Shown in pieces: positions 28,471 through 38,100 of a stretch of 43,901 nt of DNA. The stretch is from DASSBG01 sp965651365 (lineage in GTDB: Bacteria; Pseudomonadota; Gammaproteobacteria; Xanthomonadales; Rhodanobacteraceae). The stretch lies in NCBI GenBank assembly GCA_965651365.1, contig CBFGSA010000006.1:1-43901 (forward strand). Reading direction: 5' to 3'. The translations under genes were made by a program, and so were the position numbers. Each line of letters begins with the position of its first letter. The stretch's first letter is position 1. A model generated the notes under the pieces. The model worked only from the letters and a program-made list of their open reading frames with translations. It made no database searches and was not told the origin of the DNA.

Positions 28471-29072
28471 CCCGCAGTTACCCCCTCGCGTGGACAGCCG
28501 TGTCCATGGCGCTGCTGCTGGCTGCCTGCACGCCGGCGCCGGTACGGCCGGATCAGGCACTGCTGGCCGGGCAGAGCGCGCGTGAGCACACGCTGGCCGA
28601 GCTTGAAAGCTGGACCTTGCGCGGCCGTCTGGCGGTGTCCGACGGTGAGCATGGTGGCAGCGGCAGTCTGTTGTGGGTGCGCAAGCCGGCCGCCTTTGAC
28701 TTCGTGTTGCGTGCGCCGGTCACCGGGCGCAGTTTTCGCCTGAGTGGTGACGGCGATCATGTGCGGCTTGAAGGCCTGGATCAGGGCATGCTCGAAGGCC
28801 GCGATGCGCGCAGCGTGCTGCAGCGTGCATTGGGCTGGCAGGTGCCGATGGATCAGCTCGACTACTGGGCACGCGGCATGCGTGCGCCGGACAGCCCGGC
28901 GCAGCTGCTGTTCGGCGCCGATGGCCTGCCGGAACAGTTGCAGCAGGACGGCTGGACGGTGGAATACCGCGACTGGTACGGCGACACCAAGCCGCCCTTG
29001 CCGCGCCGCGTGTTTGCCCGGCGCGGCGACGACCGGGTCAAGCTGATCGTGCAGAGCTGGTCGCTGCGTTGA
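28467..29072 (+). CDS. lolB: Outer membrane lipoprotein receptor LolB
   Basis: LolB accepts lipoproteins from LolA and inserts them into the outer membrane. The 201 residues begin with a lipoprotein signal (AVSMALLLAAC) from a GTG start that overlaps the preceding stop (GTGA). The mature domain has the family features WTLRGRLAVSDG, GSLLWVRKPAAFDF, and an 11-strand barrel to residue 200. It is followed by ispE with another 4-bp overlap (TTGA), so the three genes are translationally coupled. Confidence 0.93.
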   Translation: MTRSYPLAWTAVSMALLLAACTPAPVRPDQALLAGQSAREHTLAELESWTLRGRLAVSDGEHGGSGSLLWVRKPAAFDFVLRAPVTGRSFRLSGDGDHVRLEGLDQGMLEGRDARSVLQRALGWQVPMDQLDYWARGMRAPDSPAQLLFGADGLPEQLQQDGWTVEYRDWYGDTKPPLPRRVFARRGDDRVKLIVQSWSLR

Positions 29073-29956
29073 TCACGAAGCGTGATCCGAACCCGTGGTC
29101 GCATTGGCCGGCGCCGGCCAAATTGAACCTGTTCCTGCATGTCACCGGCCGTCGGCCTGACGGCTATCACGCATTGCAAACCGTGTTCCAGCTTCTGGAC
29201 TGGGGCGACCGGATTTCGCTGCGGCTGCGCCGGGACGGACAAATCCTGCGGCATGGCGGCATTGACGGCGTGGCGGCAGAAGACGACCTGGCCGTGCGCG
29301 CAGCGCGCCTGCTGGCTGATCGCGCCGCGGCGGTCGGCGGCGTCGACATCGCCATCGACAAGCGCATTCCCATGGGTGCGGGTCTGGGTGGCGGCAGTTC
29401 CGATGCGGCCACGGTGCTGATGGTACTCAATCGACTGTGGGAGCTGGGTCTGGACGTGGACACGCTGGCGGAACTCGGCCAGACGCTGGGCGCCGATGTG
29501 CCGGTATTCGTGCGTGGCCACAGTGCCTGGGCCGAAGGCGTCGGCGAGGTGCTGACGCCGCTGGAGCTTGAAACAGCGTGGTATGTGGTGCTGAATCCGC
29601 GTTGCCACGTCAGCACTGCCGAGCTGTTTGCGGCACCCGAATTGACACGTGACATGCCAGCGGCGACAATTTCGGCCTTCAAAAATGGTGCGATCAAGGA
29701 CAACGTCTTCGAGCCGCTCGTGTGTTCGCGCCACCCTCAGGTGGCAGCGGCCATCGAGTGGCTGTCGGCTTTTGCGCCGGCACGGCTTACCGGAACGGGT
29801 GCCGCGGCATTTGCCGCCTTTGCCAGCCGTGATGCGGCGCGCGAGGTGGCGAAAGCGTGCCCTGACGGCGTTTCCGCCATCGTGGCGGAAGGCGTTGACC
29901 ACTCGCCATTGCTGAAAACTTTGCAGCTTTACAATTGGGGCGTAGCCAAGCGGTAA
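29069..29956 (+). CDS. ispE: 4-diphosphocytidyl-2-C-methyl-D-erythritol kinase
   Basis: IspE phosphorylates CDP-ME in the non-mevalonate isoprenoid pathway. The 295-residue GHMP kinase has WPAPAKLNLFLHVTGRRPDGYH at the N-terminus (substrate-binding Lys) and the glycine-rich ATP loop PMGAGLGGGSSDAATVL. The start is TTG in TTGA, overlapping the lolB stop. The last 21 bases, including the TAA stop, lie inside the tRNA-Gln gene that follows, so the C-terminus NWGVAKR is encoded by the tRNA 5' half. Confidence 0.96.
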   Translation: MITKRDPNPWSHWPAPAKLNLFLHVTGRRPDGYHALQTVFQLLDWGDRISLRLRRDGQILRHGGIDGVAAEDDLAVRAARLLADRAAAVGGVDIAIDKRIPMGAGLGGGSSDAATVLMVLNRLWELGLDVDTLAELGQTLGADVPVFVRGHSAWAEGVGEVLTPLELETAWYVVLNPRCHVSTAELFAAPELTRDMPAATISAFKNGAIKDNVFEPLVCSRHPQVAAAIEWLSAFAPARLTGTGAAAFAAFASRDAAREVAKACPDGVSAIVAEGVDHSPLLKTLQLYNWGVAKR

Positions 29957-30010
29957 GGCACGGGGTTTTGATCCCCGCATGCGCAGGTTCGAATCCTGCC
30001 GCCCCAGCCA
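29936..30010 (+). tRNA. tRNA-Gln(TTG)
   Basis: A complete 75-nt cloverleaf: acceptor TGGGGCG/CGCCCCA, D-arm GCC-AAGCGGTAA-GGC, anticodon stem CGGGG/CCCCG with loop TTTTGAT (anticodon TTG, 29968-29970), T-arm GCAGG-TTCGAAT-CCTGC, discriminator G and encoded CCA. It overlaps the 3' end of ispE by 21 nt and lies 28 bp before prs. Confidence 0.97.
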
Positions 30011-30038
30011 ATTCAATGCGAACTGCGCGGGGATCGCG

Positions 30039-31004
30039 ATGAAGGCCGAGGATACGCCACGACTGCTGTTGTTCACGGGCAATGCCCACCGGCGGCTGGC
30101 CGAGGATATCGGTCATCAACTCGCTGTCCCGCTGGGCAAGGCCCTGGTCGGGCGCTTCAGCGACGGCGAGGCCCAGGTCGAGATCGAGGAAAATGTGCGC
30201 GGACAGAACGTGTTCGTGGTGCAGCCGACCTCGGCGCCGACTGCCGAGAACTTCATGGAATTGCTGATCCTGGTGGATGCGCTCAAGCGCGCCTCGGCAG
30301 CGTCAGTGACTGCGGTAATTCCCTACTTCGGCTATGCCCGCCAGGACCGCCGGCCGCGTTCGGCGCGGGTGCCGATCACGGCCAAGCTGGCGGCGCAACT
30401 GATCGGAACGGCGGCTGTCGACAACGTGCTGACCGTGGACCTGCACGCCGACCAGATCCAGGGCTTTTTCGACATTCCGGTCGACAATGTCTACGCCTCG
30501 CCGATTCTGCTGGCCGATATCTGGCGCCATCACGATACCGGCAACATGGTCGTGGTCAGCCCGGACGTCGGTGGTGTGGTGCGCGCCCGTGCCCTGGCCA
30601 AGCGGCTTGATGACGCCGACCTGGCCATCATCGACAAGCGCCGGCCCAAGGCCAATGTGGCCACGGTCATGAACATCATCGGTGACGTCGAGGGCAAGAC
30701 CTGCGTGCTGGTCGACGACATCGTCGACACCGCCGGCACCCTGTGCGCCGCCGCTGCCGCGCTCAAGGAACAGGGCGCGGTCAAGGTCGTGGCCTACTGT
30801 GTGCACCCGGTGCTGTCGGGCAATGCCATTGCCAATATCGACGGCAGCGAACTGGACGAGCTGGTGGTCACCGACACCATCCCGCTGCGCGCCGATGCCC
30901 AGAGCTGCAGCAAGATCCGTGCCCTCAGCGTGGCCGAAATGCTGGCCGAGACCATCCGCCGCATGGCCTTCGGCGAGTCCGTCAGTTCGCTGTACGTGGA
31001 TTAG
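30039..31004 (+). CDS. prs: Ribose-phosphate pyrophosphokinase
   Basis: PRPP synthase makes phosphoribosyl pyrophosphate for purine, pyrimidine, His, Trp and NAD synthesis. The 321 residues (E. coli 315) from Met at 30039 begin MKAEDTPRLLLFTGNAHRRLAEDI. Motifs: ATP-binding YFGYARQDRRPRSA, metal-binding LTVDLHADQIQGFF, and the PRPP loop VLVDDIVDTAGTL. The open frame begins at 29979 inside the tRNA, so the internal Met with GGGG upstream is preferred. It follows tRNA-Gln as in many gammaproteobacteria, but rplY and pth, which I would expect next, are replaced by a repeat and purH. Confidence 0.97.
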   Translation: MKAEDTPRLLLFTGNAHRRLAEDIGHQLAVPLGKALVGRFSDGEAQVEIEENVRGQNVFVVQPTSAPTAENFMELLILVDALKRASAASVTAVIPYFGYARQDRRPRSARVPITAKLAAQLIGTAAVDNVLTVDLHADQIQGFFDIPVDNVYASPILLADIWRHHDTGNMVVVSPDVGGVVRARALAKRLDDADLAIIDKRRPKANVATVMNIIGDVEGKTCVLVDDIVDTAGTLCAAAAALKEQGAVKVVAYCVHPVLSGNAIANIDGSELDELVVTDTIPLRADAQSCSKIRALSVAEMLAETIRRMAFGESVSSLYVD

Positions 31005-31012
31005 GATTTTGC

Positions 31013-31096
31013 GGGACGCGGGACGCGGGACGCGGGACGCGGGACTCGGGACTCGGGACTCGGGACTCGGGACTCGGGACTCGGGACTCGGGACTC
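31013..31096 (+). repeat. 7-bp minisatellite, 12 units
   Basis: There are four consecutive GGGACGC units, then eight GGGACTC units, without a break or mismatch inside either block. The array starts 9 bp after the prs stop and lies between prs and convergent purH. It is a slippage-prone locus; the two-block structure suggests one point change that then spread by expansion. Confidence 0.95.
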
Positions 31097-31186
31097 GGGG
31101 CCAGGGACCATGGGATCGTGGGTGCAGCGAGGCGCACCGACAGAGCCTTCGCGCCTGCCCAACCAGCCCCTGAGTCAAGGGGGGCG

Positions 31187-31207
31187 ATCTGCGGCGCAGC
31201 CGCAGAT
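31187..31207. repeat. Perfect hairpin in the prs-purH gap
   Basis: ATCTGCGGC-GCA-GCCGCAGAT is a 9-bp perfect stem with a 3-base loop, flanked on both sides by G runs. No T-tract follows in either direction, so it resembles an intergenic palindromic repeat more than a terminator. Confidence 0.5.
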
Positions 31208-31293
31208 GGGGGGTGTGGAGACGCAGACCGGGGCCTGGAACATTGCGCAGCAAAGTTTTGGGGATGGACCTGCGCAGCAGGGCGATGGCCCTG

Positions 31294-32874
31294 TCAGTGC
31301 CGGAAATGGCGAATCCCGGTGAACACCATGGCCATGCCGTGCTCATTGGCGGCGGCGATGACCTCCTCGTCACGGCGTGAGCCACCGGGCTGGATCACGG
31401 CGCGCACGCCGGCCTGGGCCGCGGTGTCGATGCCGTCGCGGAACGGGAAGAAGGCGTCCGAGGCCATGACGCTGCCGGCCAGTTCGAGTCCGGCATCGGC
31501 CGCCTTGAGCGCGGCAATGCGGGCACTGTCGACCCGGCTCATCTGGCCGGCGCCAATGCCCACGGTGCGACCTTCGCATGCATACACGATGGCATTGGAC
31601 TTGACGAACATGGCCACGTGCCAGGCAAACAGCAGGTCACGCATCTCCTCGGCGTCGGGCACGCGCCCGGTAACCAGCTTGAGATCGTCCACCAGCAAGG
31701 TATCGCGATCCGCGTCCTGCACCAGCAGGCCACCGGTGATGCGCTTGAAGTCGCGGCTCGATGGCTGCCGTTCGGGCCATTGACCGGTGGCCAGCAGGCG
31801 CACGTTGGGTTTGCCGGTGAAGCAGGCGACGGCGTCGTCGTCAAAGGCCGGCGCCACCACCACTTCCACGAACTGCCGGTCCAGGATCATCTGTGCGGCA
31901 CTGCCGCTGAGGGTGCGGTTGAAGGCAATGATGCCGCCGAACGCGGATGTGGGGTCACAGGCCAGCGCGCGGGTGTAGGCTTCGCTGATCGACTCGCCCA
32001 GTGCCACGCCACACGGATTGGCGTGCTTGACGATGACGCAAGCGGGCACCTTGCTGAAAGCCTTGACGCATTCCAGTGCGGCGTCGGCATCGGCAATATT
32101 GTTGTAGCTCAGCGGCTTGCCGGCCAGAAGATGCGCCCCGGTCACACAGCCCGATGGTGCATTGGCCTCGACATACAGGGCCGCCGACTGGTGCGGGTTT
32201 TCGCCATAACGCAGGCTCTGTGCGCGCTGCAGTGACAGATTCAGGGTCGGCCCCAGCAAGGCGCCGCTGCCGGCATCGGACTGGGTGCCGAGCCAGTCGG
32301 CGATCAGGCCGTCGTAACGTGCCGTATGCGCGAAGACCCTGGCTGCATAGCGGCGCCGCTGGGCCAGGCTGGTGCCGCCATCGCGGCGCAGTGCATCCAG
32401 CAGATCGGCGTAGTCGGCCGGGTCCACCACCGCGGCTACGTGTTCGTGATTCTTGGCCGCCGCACGCAGCATCGCGGGGCCACCGATGTCGATGTTCTCG
32501 ACCGCCGCATCCAGTGTGGCGTCGGGATTGGCGATGGTTTCCTCGAACGGGTACAGGTTGACCACCAGCAGATCGATGGGCTCGATACCGTGCTCGTCCA
32601 TCACCGCGTCGTCGTTGCCGCGGCGTCCGAGCAGACCACCGTGCACGCGCGGGTGCAGGGTCTTGACGCGACCGTTCATGATTTCCGGAAAGCCGGTCAA
32701 CTCGCTGACATCGCGCACATCGAGGCCGGCTTCTCGCAAGGCGCGCGCGCTGCCGCCGGTGGAGACGATTTCAATGCTCAGTGCGCTCAGACCCTTGGCC
32801 AGGTCGACCAATCCATGCTTGTCGGAAACACTCAGCAGCGCGCGGCGAATGGGAAGCGGGGAATCACCAAACAT
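31294..32874 (-). CDS. purH: Bifunctional AICAR transformylase/IMP cyclohydrolase
   Basis: PurH carries out the last two steps of IMP synthesis. The 526 residues (E. coli 529) show the N-terminal MGS-like IMP cyclohydrolase domain (RALLSVSDKHGLVDLAKGL, VSTGGSARALREAG, MNGRVKTLHPRVHGGLL) and the C-terminal transformylase domain with KHANPCGVALG (catalytic Lys-His) and QPGGSRRDEEVIAAA. It starts 3 bp after fis on the same strand; the two are one operon, as in many gammaproteobacteria. Confidence 0.98.
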   Translation of the reverse strand: MFGDSPLPIRRALLSVSDKHGLVDLAKGLSALSIEIVSTGGSARALREAGLDVRDVSELTGFPEIMNGRVKTLHPRVHGGLLGRRGNDDAVMDEHGIEPIDLLVVNLYPFEETIANPDATLDAAVENIDIGGPAMLRAAAKNHEHVAAVVDPADYADLLDALRRDGGTSLAQRRRYAARVFAHTARYDGLIADWLGTQSDAGSGALLGPTLNLSLQRAQSLRYGENPHQSAALYVEANAPSGCVTGAHLLAGKPLSYNNIADADAALECVKAFSKVPACVIVKHANPCGVALGESISEAYTRALACDPTSAFGGIIAFNRTLSGSAAQMILDRQFVEVVVAPAFDDDAVACFTGKPNVRLLATGQWPERQPSSRDFKRITGGLLVQDADRDTLLVDDLKLVTGRVPDAEEMRDLLFAWHVAMFVKSNAIVYACEGRTVGIGAGQMSRVDSARIAALKAADAGLELAGSVMASDAFFPFRDGIDTAAQAGVRAVIQPGGSRRDEEVIAAANEHGMAMVFTGIRHFRH

Positions 32875-32877
32875 GGA

Positions 32878-33159
32878 TCAGGCCAGGCCGTGCTGCAGCA
32901 GCTTCTTGCGCAAGGTGGCGCGATTGATGCCGAGGGTGGCCGCAGCGCGGCTCTGGTTGCCGTCGTGCCATTTCATCACCTCGGCCAGCATGGGCCGTTC
33001 GATTTCGTTGATGACCAGACCATACAGACCTTCCTGGCACTCGGTATTGTCGAGGTCAATAAGGTAGCGCCGTACCGTGCGGGCGACGCGGTCCTGCAGC
33101 ATGGGGGTGCCGGAGGACGAGTTGGCGCCGCTGGGTTGCGACAGGTTGACTGCATTCAC
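32878..33159 (-). CDS. fis: Fis family nucleoid-associated DNA-binding protein
   Basis: A small homodimeric DNA-bending protein, 93 residues (E. coli 98). The C-terminal helix-turn-helix is characteristic: GNQSRAAATLGINRATLRKKL. The N-terminal arm is variable as usual. In many gammaproteobacteria dusB lies upstream of fis; here it is absent and a DUF3426 protein gene lies about 130 bp upstream. The fis leader contains a perfect 12-bp palindrome (33190-33201), GCACTGCAGTGC, of unknown meaning. Confidence 0.93.
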   Translation of the reverse strand: MNAVNLSQPSGANSSSGTPMLQDRVARTVRRYLIDLDNTECQEGLYGLVINEIERPMLAEVMKWHDGNQSRAAATLGINRATLRKKLLQHGLA

Positions 33160-33288
33160 TTGCGGATCTTCCCCGGGTTCAACGGTACTGCACTGCAGTG
33201 CCCAAGACGTGAGTGCCTGGGCGGAACTGGGTAGTCTAGCGCCGAATGGCGAATAATTTAAGTGCCGCGCGCACAGGTCGCATTCCGC

Positions 33289-34125
33289 CTACTGGAACGA
33301 GAACTCGAACGCGACGGCGTCGCGGCCCGGGTCGGTGACTTCGAACACCAGTGCTGCGCTTGCGCCGGGTGCCAGGCCAGCGCGGCGGGTTGCCGAGTCG
33401 TGCAGATACTCGGCCGGCCGGAACCGGCGCATGGCGACCTTGTGATCATCCAGATTCGACAGAGTGATGCCGATCACCGGCCACGGCTGGCGAAAATCGG
33501 CATTGTTGTGCACCGTGGCGGCAATCAGCAGCGCGCCCTCGACCGAGGGATGGCGGCGAATGTCACGCGATACCAATTCCAGCTTCTGCACGTCGCGCGC
33601 CATCGGCAGCTGGCAGCCAATGGGTTTGCAGGCCGAGCGCATCAGGGAAGCCAGGGCAGGGTTGCGCACCAGCGCGCTGCGCTCGGCCCAGGCCAGCTGG
33701 GCCGTCAGCACCAGGCCCAGTACGGCACAGGCCCAGATCAGCCGGCGCGAGCCGCGCCTGCGGCGCCTTTTCGGATGGGCGAACGATGGCAGGCCATGGG
33801 CCGTGTGGTATTCATCGTCATTGCCGCCGGCATCAACGAGTTCCTCGTCCCCACCCGTATCGTCCAGGCCGTCGGAGACCGAATCAAACAGCCCCTGCTG
33901 TGGCGGCTTGTCGTGCGCCACCGCCTGCAGCAGCAATGGCGGTGCGGCCCCGGGATCGTTGATGGGCAGGGTCTCGAACGGTTCTTCGGGCAATTCATCG
34001 CACAGCGTGGCGATGGTATCGAAGGTTGCCCCGCACTGGCTGCAGCCCACACAGCCGTGCGCCCGCGCCAGGGTGGCCGCGTCGACCGCAAACACGGTCA
34101 TGCATTCGGGACACTGGGTGAACAT
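33289..34125 (-). CDS. Zinc-ribbon domain DUF3426 membrane protein
   Basis: A 278-residue protein. The N-terminal zinc ribbon (MJ0042 type) has CxxC at CPEC and a second CxxC in GCVGCSQCGATF. An acidic linker follows, then a basic stretch of Arg/Lys before one transmembrane helix (LIWACAVLGLVLTAQLAWA) near residue 140. The C-terminal part (about 160-278) is the DUF3426 domain, predicted outside the cytoplasm (LELVSRDIRRHPSVEGALLI, FRQPWPVIGITLSNLDD). In related genomes it sits between prmA and fis/dusB; prmA is absent here. Function is unknown. Confidence 0.9.
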   Translation of the reverse strand: MFTQCPECMTVFAVDAATLARAHGCVGCSQCGATFDTIATLCDELPEEPFETLPINDPGAAPPLLLQAVAHDKPPQQGLFDSVSDGLDDTGGDEELVDAGGNDDEYHTAHGLPSFAHPKRRRRRGSRRLIWACAVLGLVLTAQLAWAERSALVRNPALASLMRSACKPIGCQLPMARDVQKLELVSRDIRRHPSVEGALLIAATVHNNADFRQPWPVIGITLSNLDDHKVAMRRFRPAEYLHDSATRRAGLAPGASAALVFEVTDPGRDAVAFEFSFQ

Positions 34126-34193
34126 GGTGGTGGGCGGGTCCCTCGCGAGGCAAAGCTGTAGTGTAATGAGTCGCGACTGCGGAGAGAACCGGC

Positions 34194-34997
34194 ATGCCAG
34201 AGACCAATCCCACGGGTGAGCTTGCGCGCCTGCTCGACATCATGGCGCGGCTGCGCGATCCGGATCGCGGCTGTCCCTGGGATGTGGCCCAGGACTTCGA
34301 CTCGATTTGCGTTCACACGCTGGAGGAGGCGCACGAGGTAGCCGACGCCATCGACCGCCGCGACTGGAGTGACTTGCGCGACGAGTTGGGTGATCTGTTG
34401 CTGCAGGTGGTGTTTCACGCGCAGATGGCGCGTGAAGCCGGCTTGTTCGAGTTTGCCGATGTGGCCTCTGCGATCTGCAACAAGCTGAAACGGCGGCATC
34501 CGCATGTCTTTGGCGAGGCGCGCTACGCCGATGCAGCCGAACAGGCCCGTGCTTGGGAAGCCATCAAGGCCGAAGAACGGGCGGCAAGCGGGGCAGCCCC
34601 CGACACAAGTGCCCTGGCGGGTGTTTCGCGCGGACTGTCGGCATCGCGCCGCGCTCGCAAGTTGCAGCAATGCGCGGCGCAAACCGGCTTCGCCTGGCCA
34701 GATCCTGCGCCCGTGCTCGACAAGCTGGCCGAAGAGCTGGACGAGGTGCGCGAGGCCGTGTCAGACGATGCCGGTCGCGACCGCATCGAGGACGAAATCG
34801 GCGACATGCTGTTCGTGCTGGTCAACCTGTGCCGCCACACCGGTACCGATTTCGACCGCGCCCTGCGCCGGGCCAATGCCAAGTTCGAACGCCGCTTCCG
34901 CGCCATGGAGCGCAGCGCGCACAACGTCGGCCAGTGCTTCGCGGAGTGCTCGCTTGAGGAGCAATTGGGGCTCTGGCAACGGGCCAAGAAGGAGTGA
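34194..34997 (+). CDS. mazG: Nucleoside triphosphate pyrophosphohydrolase MazG
   Basis: MazG hydrolyses NTPs and dNTPs to monophosphates, cleaning the pool and linked to the stringent response. The 267 residues carry two MazG domains. The first has CPWDVAQDF, the metal-binding EEAHEVADAI and DELGDLLLQVVFHAQMA; the second has LAEELDEVREAV and IEDEIGDMLFVLVNLCR. GGAGAGAA supports the start. It is divergent from the DUF3426 gene with 68 bp between starts. Confidence 0.96.
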   Translation: MPETNPTGELARLLDIMARLRDPDRGCPWDVAQDFDSICVHTLEEAHEVADAIDRRDWSDLRDELGDLLLQVVFHAQMAREAGLFEFADVASAICNKLKRRHPHVFGEARYADAAEQARAWEAIKAEERAASGAAPDTSALAGVSRGLSASRRARKLQQCAAQTGFAWPDPAPVLDKLAEELDEVREAVSDDAGRDRIEDEIGDMLFVLVNLCRHTGTDFDRALRRANAKFERRFRAMERSAHNVGQCFAECSLEEQLGLWQRAKKE

Positions 34998-35044
34998 AAT
35001 CGAATCTGGCTGTGCCGGGAATGAGCCCAAGTTCGCTTAGGAAG

Positions 35045-35079
35045 CGCAAAAAATAGCGGGGCCTCGAAATGAGGCCCCG
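35045..35079 (-). terminator. Rho-independent terminator of the M36 protease gene
   Basis: On the minus strand the stem CGGGGCCTC/GAGGCCCCG (35057-35079, loop ATTTC) is followed by CTATTTTTTG. It is 27 bp past the protease stop codon. On the plus strand it lacks a T-tract, so it is less effective for mazG. Confidence 0.85.
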
Positions 35080-35106
35080 TTCGGCAATCCATGCTGCCTA
35101 TTTGCG

Positions 35107-38100
35107 TCATTGCACAGTCAATGCCGGTGGTTCGGGCAATTCGAAGCCATTGGCAAAGATGGTGTCGACTGTGCAATTGACCACCACATTGGTCACATCA
35201 GCGCCATTGATGGTGCCGCTTCCGTCGCTGATGGCACACACCTGGGTGGGATTTGTCGGTTGGCTCAAGACCGTGACAGCATAGTTGCTGCCATCTGCCA
35301 GCTCCTTGGCAAACATGAAGCTGTTGCCCGATACGGACAGGTCGTTGGCACCGTTCAATTGCAGGGTCAGGCCGCTCCCATCGAGTCCTACCACCGTGCC
35401 TCCCACGGTGAAACCGGCAACATAGTCTCCGCAGGTCACCCTGACATCGCTTACATTCTGGCCGTGAATGGTGCCACTGCCGTTTTCAACCGTGCAGGTC
35501 TGTTGCGGATTGTCCGGCTGATCGGTCACGACAATGTTGTAGCTTTGGCCATCGAGTACCCCGGATGGAAACACGAATGCGCCGTTGGCAGTGCGTGTCA
35601 CATCATTGCCGCCGTTCAATTTGAGCGTCACGCTGTCACCTTGGAGTCCGGAAAGATTCGCCAGAATGTAGTAACTGTTTGGCAATTCAGTGGTGAAGCT
35701 GGACGGCGCCGATGGCTGTCCAACGCCGCATTGGTTGATTCCCGTTACGCGCCAGTAGTAGGTCGTATTGAAATCCAGGCCACTGGCGTCGTAGCTTGTC
35801 GAGATCAGGCCAGATTGGCTGTCCACGATGTTGCTGAACGCCGCGTCAGTCGCAATTTCCAGGTTGTAGCTGCTTGCATCGACGGCGCCTTGCCAGCTCA
35901 GTGTCGGTTCGGTCGACACATTTGCCGCGCCGTCCATCGGTCCTTGCAGCGTGATGGTCCCGGGCACGCCATCGGTCAGAACGAGATCGACAGTCATGCT
36001 GTGGCCGGGGCTGTCCTGTGCCGTGCCGGAAACGGTAATGCTGTAGCTGCCGCCAGCAGCCCCGGCGGCAGCAGTGAGGCTCAGCGTGCTGGTGCTACCC
36101 GGAGTGACCGGATTGGTCGAGAAACTGGCGGTGACTCCAGTGGGCAGATTGCTGGCCGCGAGCGTCACGGGCTCGCTGTAGCCCATTCGGGAGTCCACAT
36201 TGATGGTGTAGTCCGCTTGTCCCGGTACGCATACGGCTTGCTCTGGCGTGTCCGTGCCCAGAACAAAATCCGGTGATGCGCCACCGGTGCAGGTCGGACG
36301 CGTGCCACAGGCTATCCCGTGCGCCTCGAACGCGTCCCAGATGCGGCAGGCATTGGGCGTTCCGTTGGCAAGATTGCCGTCATCGTCATCGGCGGCCAGG
36401 AAGACCGTATACCAGTTGTCGGCACCGCAGCCATCGACTTCCGCATTTACGTTGCATTTGCCGCCGGAGACGACCTGGTAGGCACTTTTGCTTGGCACCA
36501 GGCTGCCATACCAGATGCGGTTCATTTCCTGCATACCCTGCTCGGGGCCGTACTCGTCCACCAGGATCTGGCTCAGATCCCAGTTGGCGGAACTCGCGAT
36601 CAAGCTCTCCTGGTGGCCTTCGTAGCCCATGGGTCCCTGATACGGAGAACCCCCGGGAGTGAAGTAGGGGCAGCCGAACCGGTCGGCGTTCACGCCATTG
36701 TTGTCCGCGATGGTGGCGGGCGAGGCGACGACATTGCCGGGTGATCCGTGCGTGCTGAAGACCGACACGTCGCGCACGCCGGTGCAGCCAGTGTCGCAGT
36801 TGTAGCATGCCTGACCGGGCGAGAAGTTGGTGCCGATGCAGGCATCGCCGGTGTAAAGAAACGAGAAGGTGTCGCCAACTGCTTCCCCGGTGCCCATGTC
36901 ACTGGCAGCGCCACCGGTATTCTGGTCCATTCCGTGCCCCCACTCGTGCAGGAACACGCCGGCCAGCTCGCCCGTATTGGAACAACCCCCACCGGACTTG
37001 AAAAAGTTCAGGCTGAATCCATTCCAGAACGCGTTGCACTGGTCGTTGATGTTCATGTTGGCCGTGACCTTCGATTGCAGCCACGAGTTGCTCGGGTAGT
37101 ACGTCTGCGCGATCTGGTTGATCAGTGTCAGATGGTAGAACCCCGTTCGCGAGGCATGGGTATTGCCGGCTCCACCGAACCCTGGCGTGGTGCAATCCGT
37201 GCCTCCGCTGGCACCCAGGTCCAGGTTGCCGTCACTGGAGTCGGACAGCGAGATGCTGCCGCAGTTGTCACTCATCTGGAAGTACTTGCCGTTTAGCGAG
37301 ATGCTTGCAGTACCACCGCTGTAATCGTAGTGACCGTCCATGTCGGTGGTCTTGCTGCCGCCGTTGTTTACGTTGACAAACGGCAGCGGCGTCTCGACTT
37401 CCGGGTCTGCATTGCTGTCCGGGTAGATGCCACCCTTCACGGTCGCTTGCGTATACGAGGTCAGGTCGCGTACCTGCAGCAGCTTGTTCCGGTGCGCATC
37501 AAACAGTACTTCGTACGTGCTGTTGTCGTCGTAAAGCTGATACACAAAGCGCCAGACCAGTACGTGCGCATAGCCTTGGCCCGGTGTGCCGGTGAAGCGA
37601 GTACCGGCCGGTTGCGCATAAGCCATGGTGGGCATGATCAACAACTGGCCCGGTTGCCGTACCGTTTTCAGCCGGGCGCCGGGCTTGAACGGCATCAGTT
37701 TGAACGCCGCGTTGAAGGCGTCGTCCCGGTTTATCGATGGCTTGACATCAATGTTCACGGGCGCAACGCGCTGACTGCCAAACTGGACGATGTTGCCGTG
37801 CGAAAGGCGGAAAAAGAGCGTGGCGCCATCCACCCGGACGCCCTTGTAGTACTGGTCCAGGGTGACAAACCAGTGATCGTGCCCGTCGCCGTATGGCGCG
37901 CTGTTGGCGCGATCAAGTCGAAAGTCCATGCCGGCGATCTTGAGCAGCTGCCGGTTTTCGTGCGCGAATTGCCGGACGAGCGTGTCCAGGGTGTTCAAGT
38001 CGACCTTCTGCGCAGGCTGCAGCCCGAGGTCGCCATTGGTCAGCTTGTTGCCCGAGCCTGGAATCAGGGGAATGCCACTGCCCTGAATCAGGTTGGGTCG

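Noticed and set aside
29979..30038. Longer N-terminus for PRPP synthase starting inside the tRNA gene
   Set aside because: The extension is encoded by the tRNA 3' half and does not fit the family. The Met at 30039 has a plausible ribosome binding site.
31013..31096. Possible CRISPR array
   Set aside because: The units are 7 bp, contiguous and without spacers, and no cas genes are present. It is a minisatellite.
34141..34150. CCTCGCGAGG palindrome before the DUF3426 gene
   Set aside because: A 10-bp palindrome in GC-rich DNA is easily found by chance, and no partner site or matching regulator is visible.
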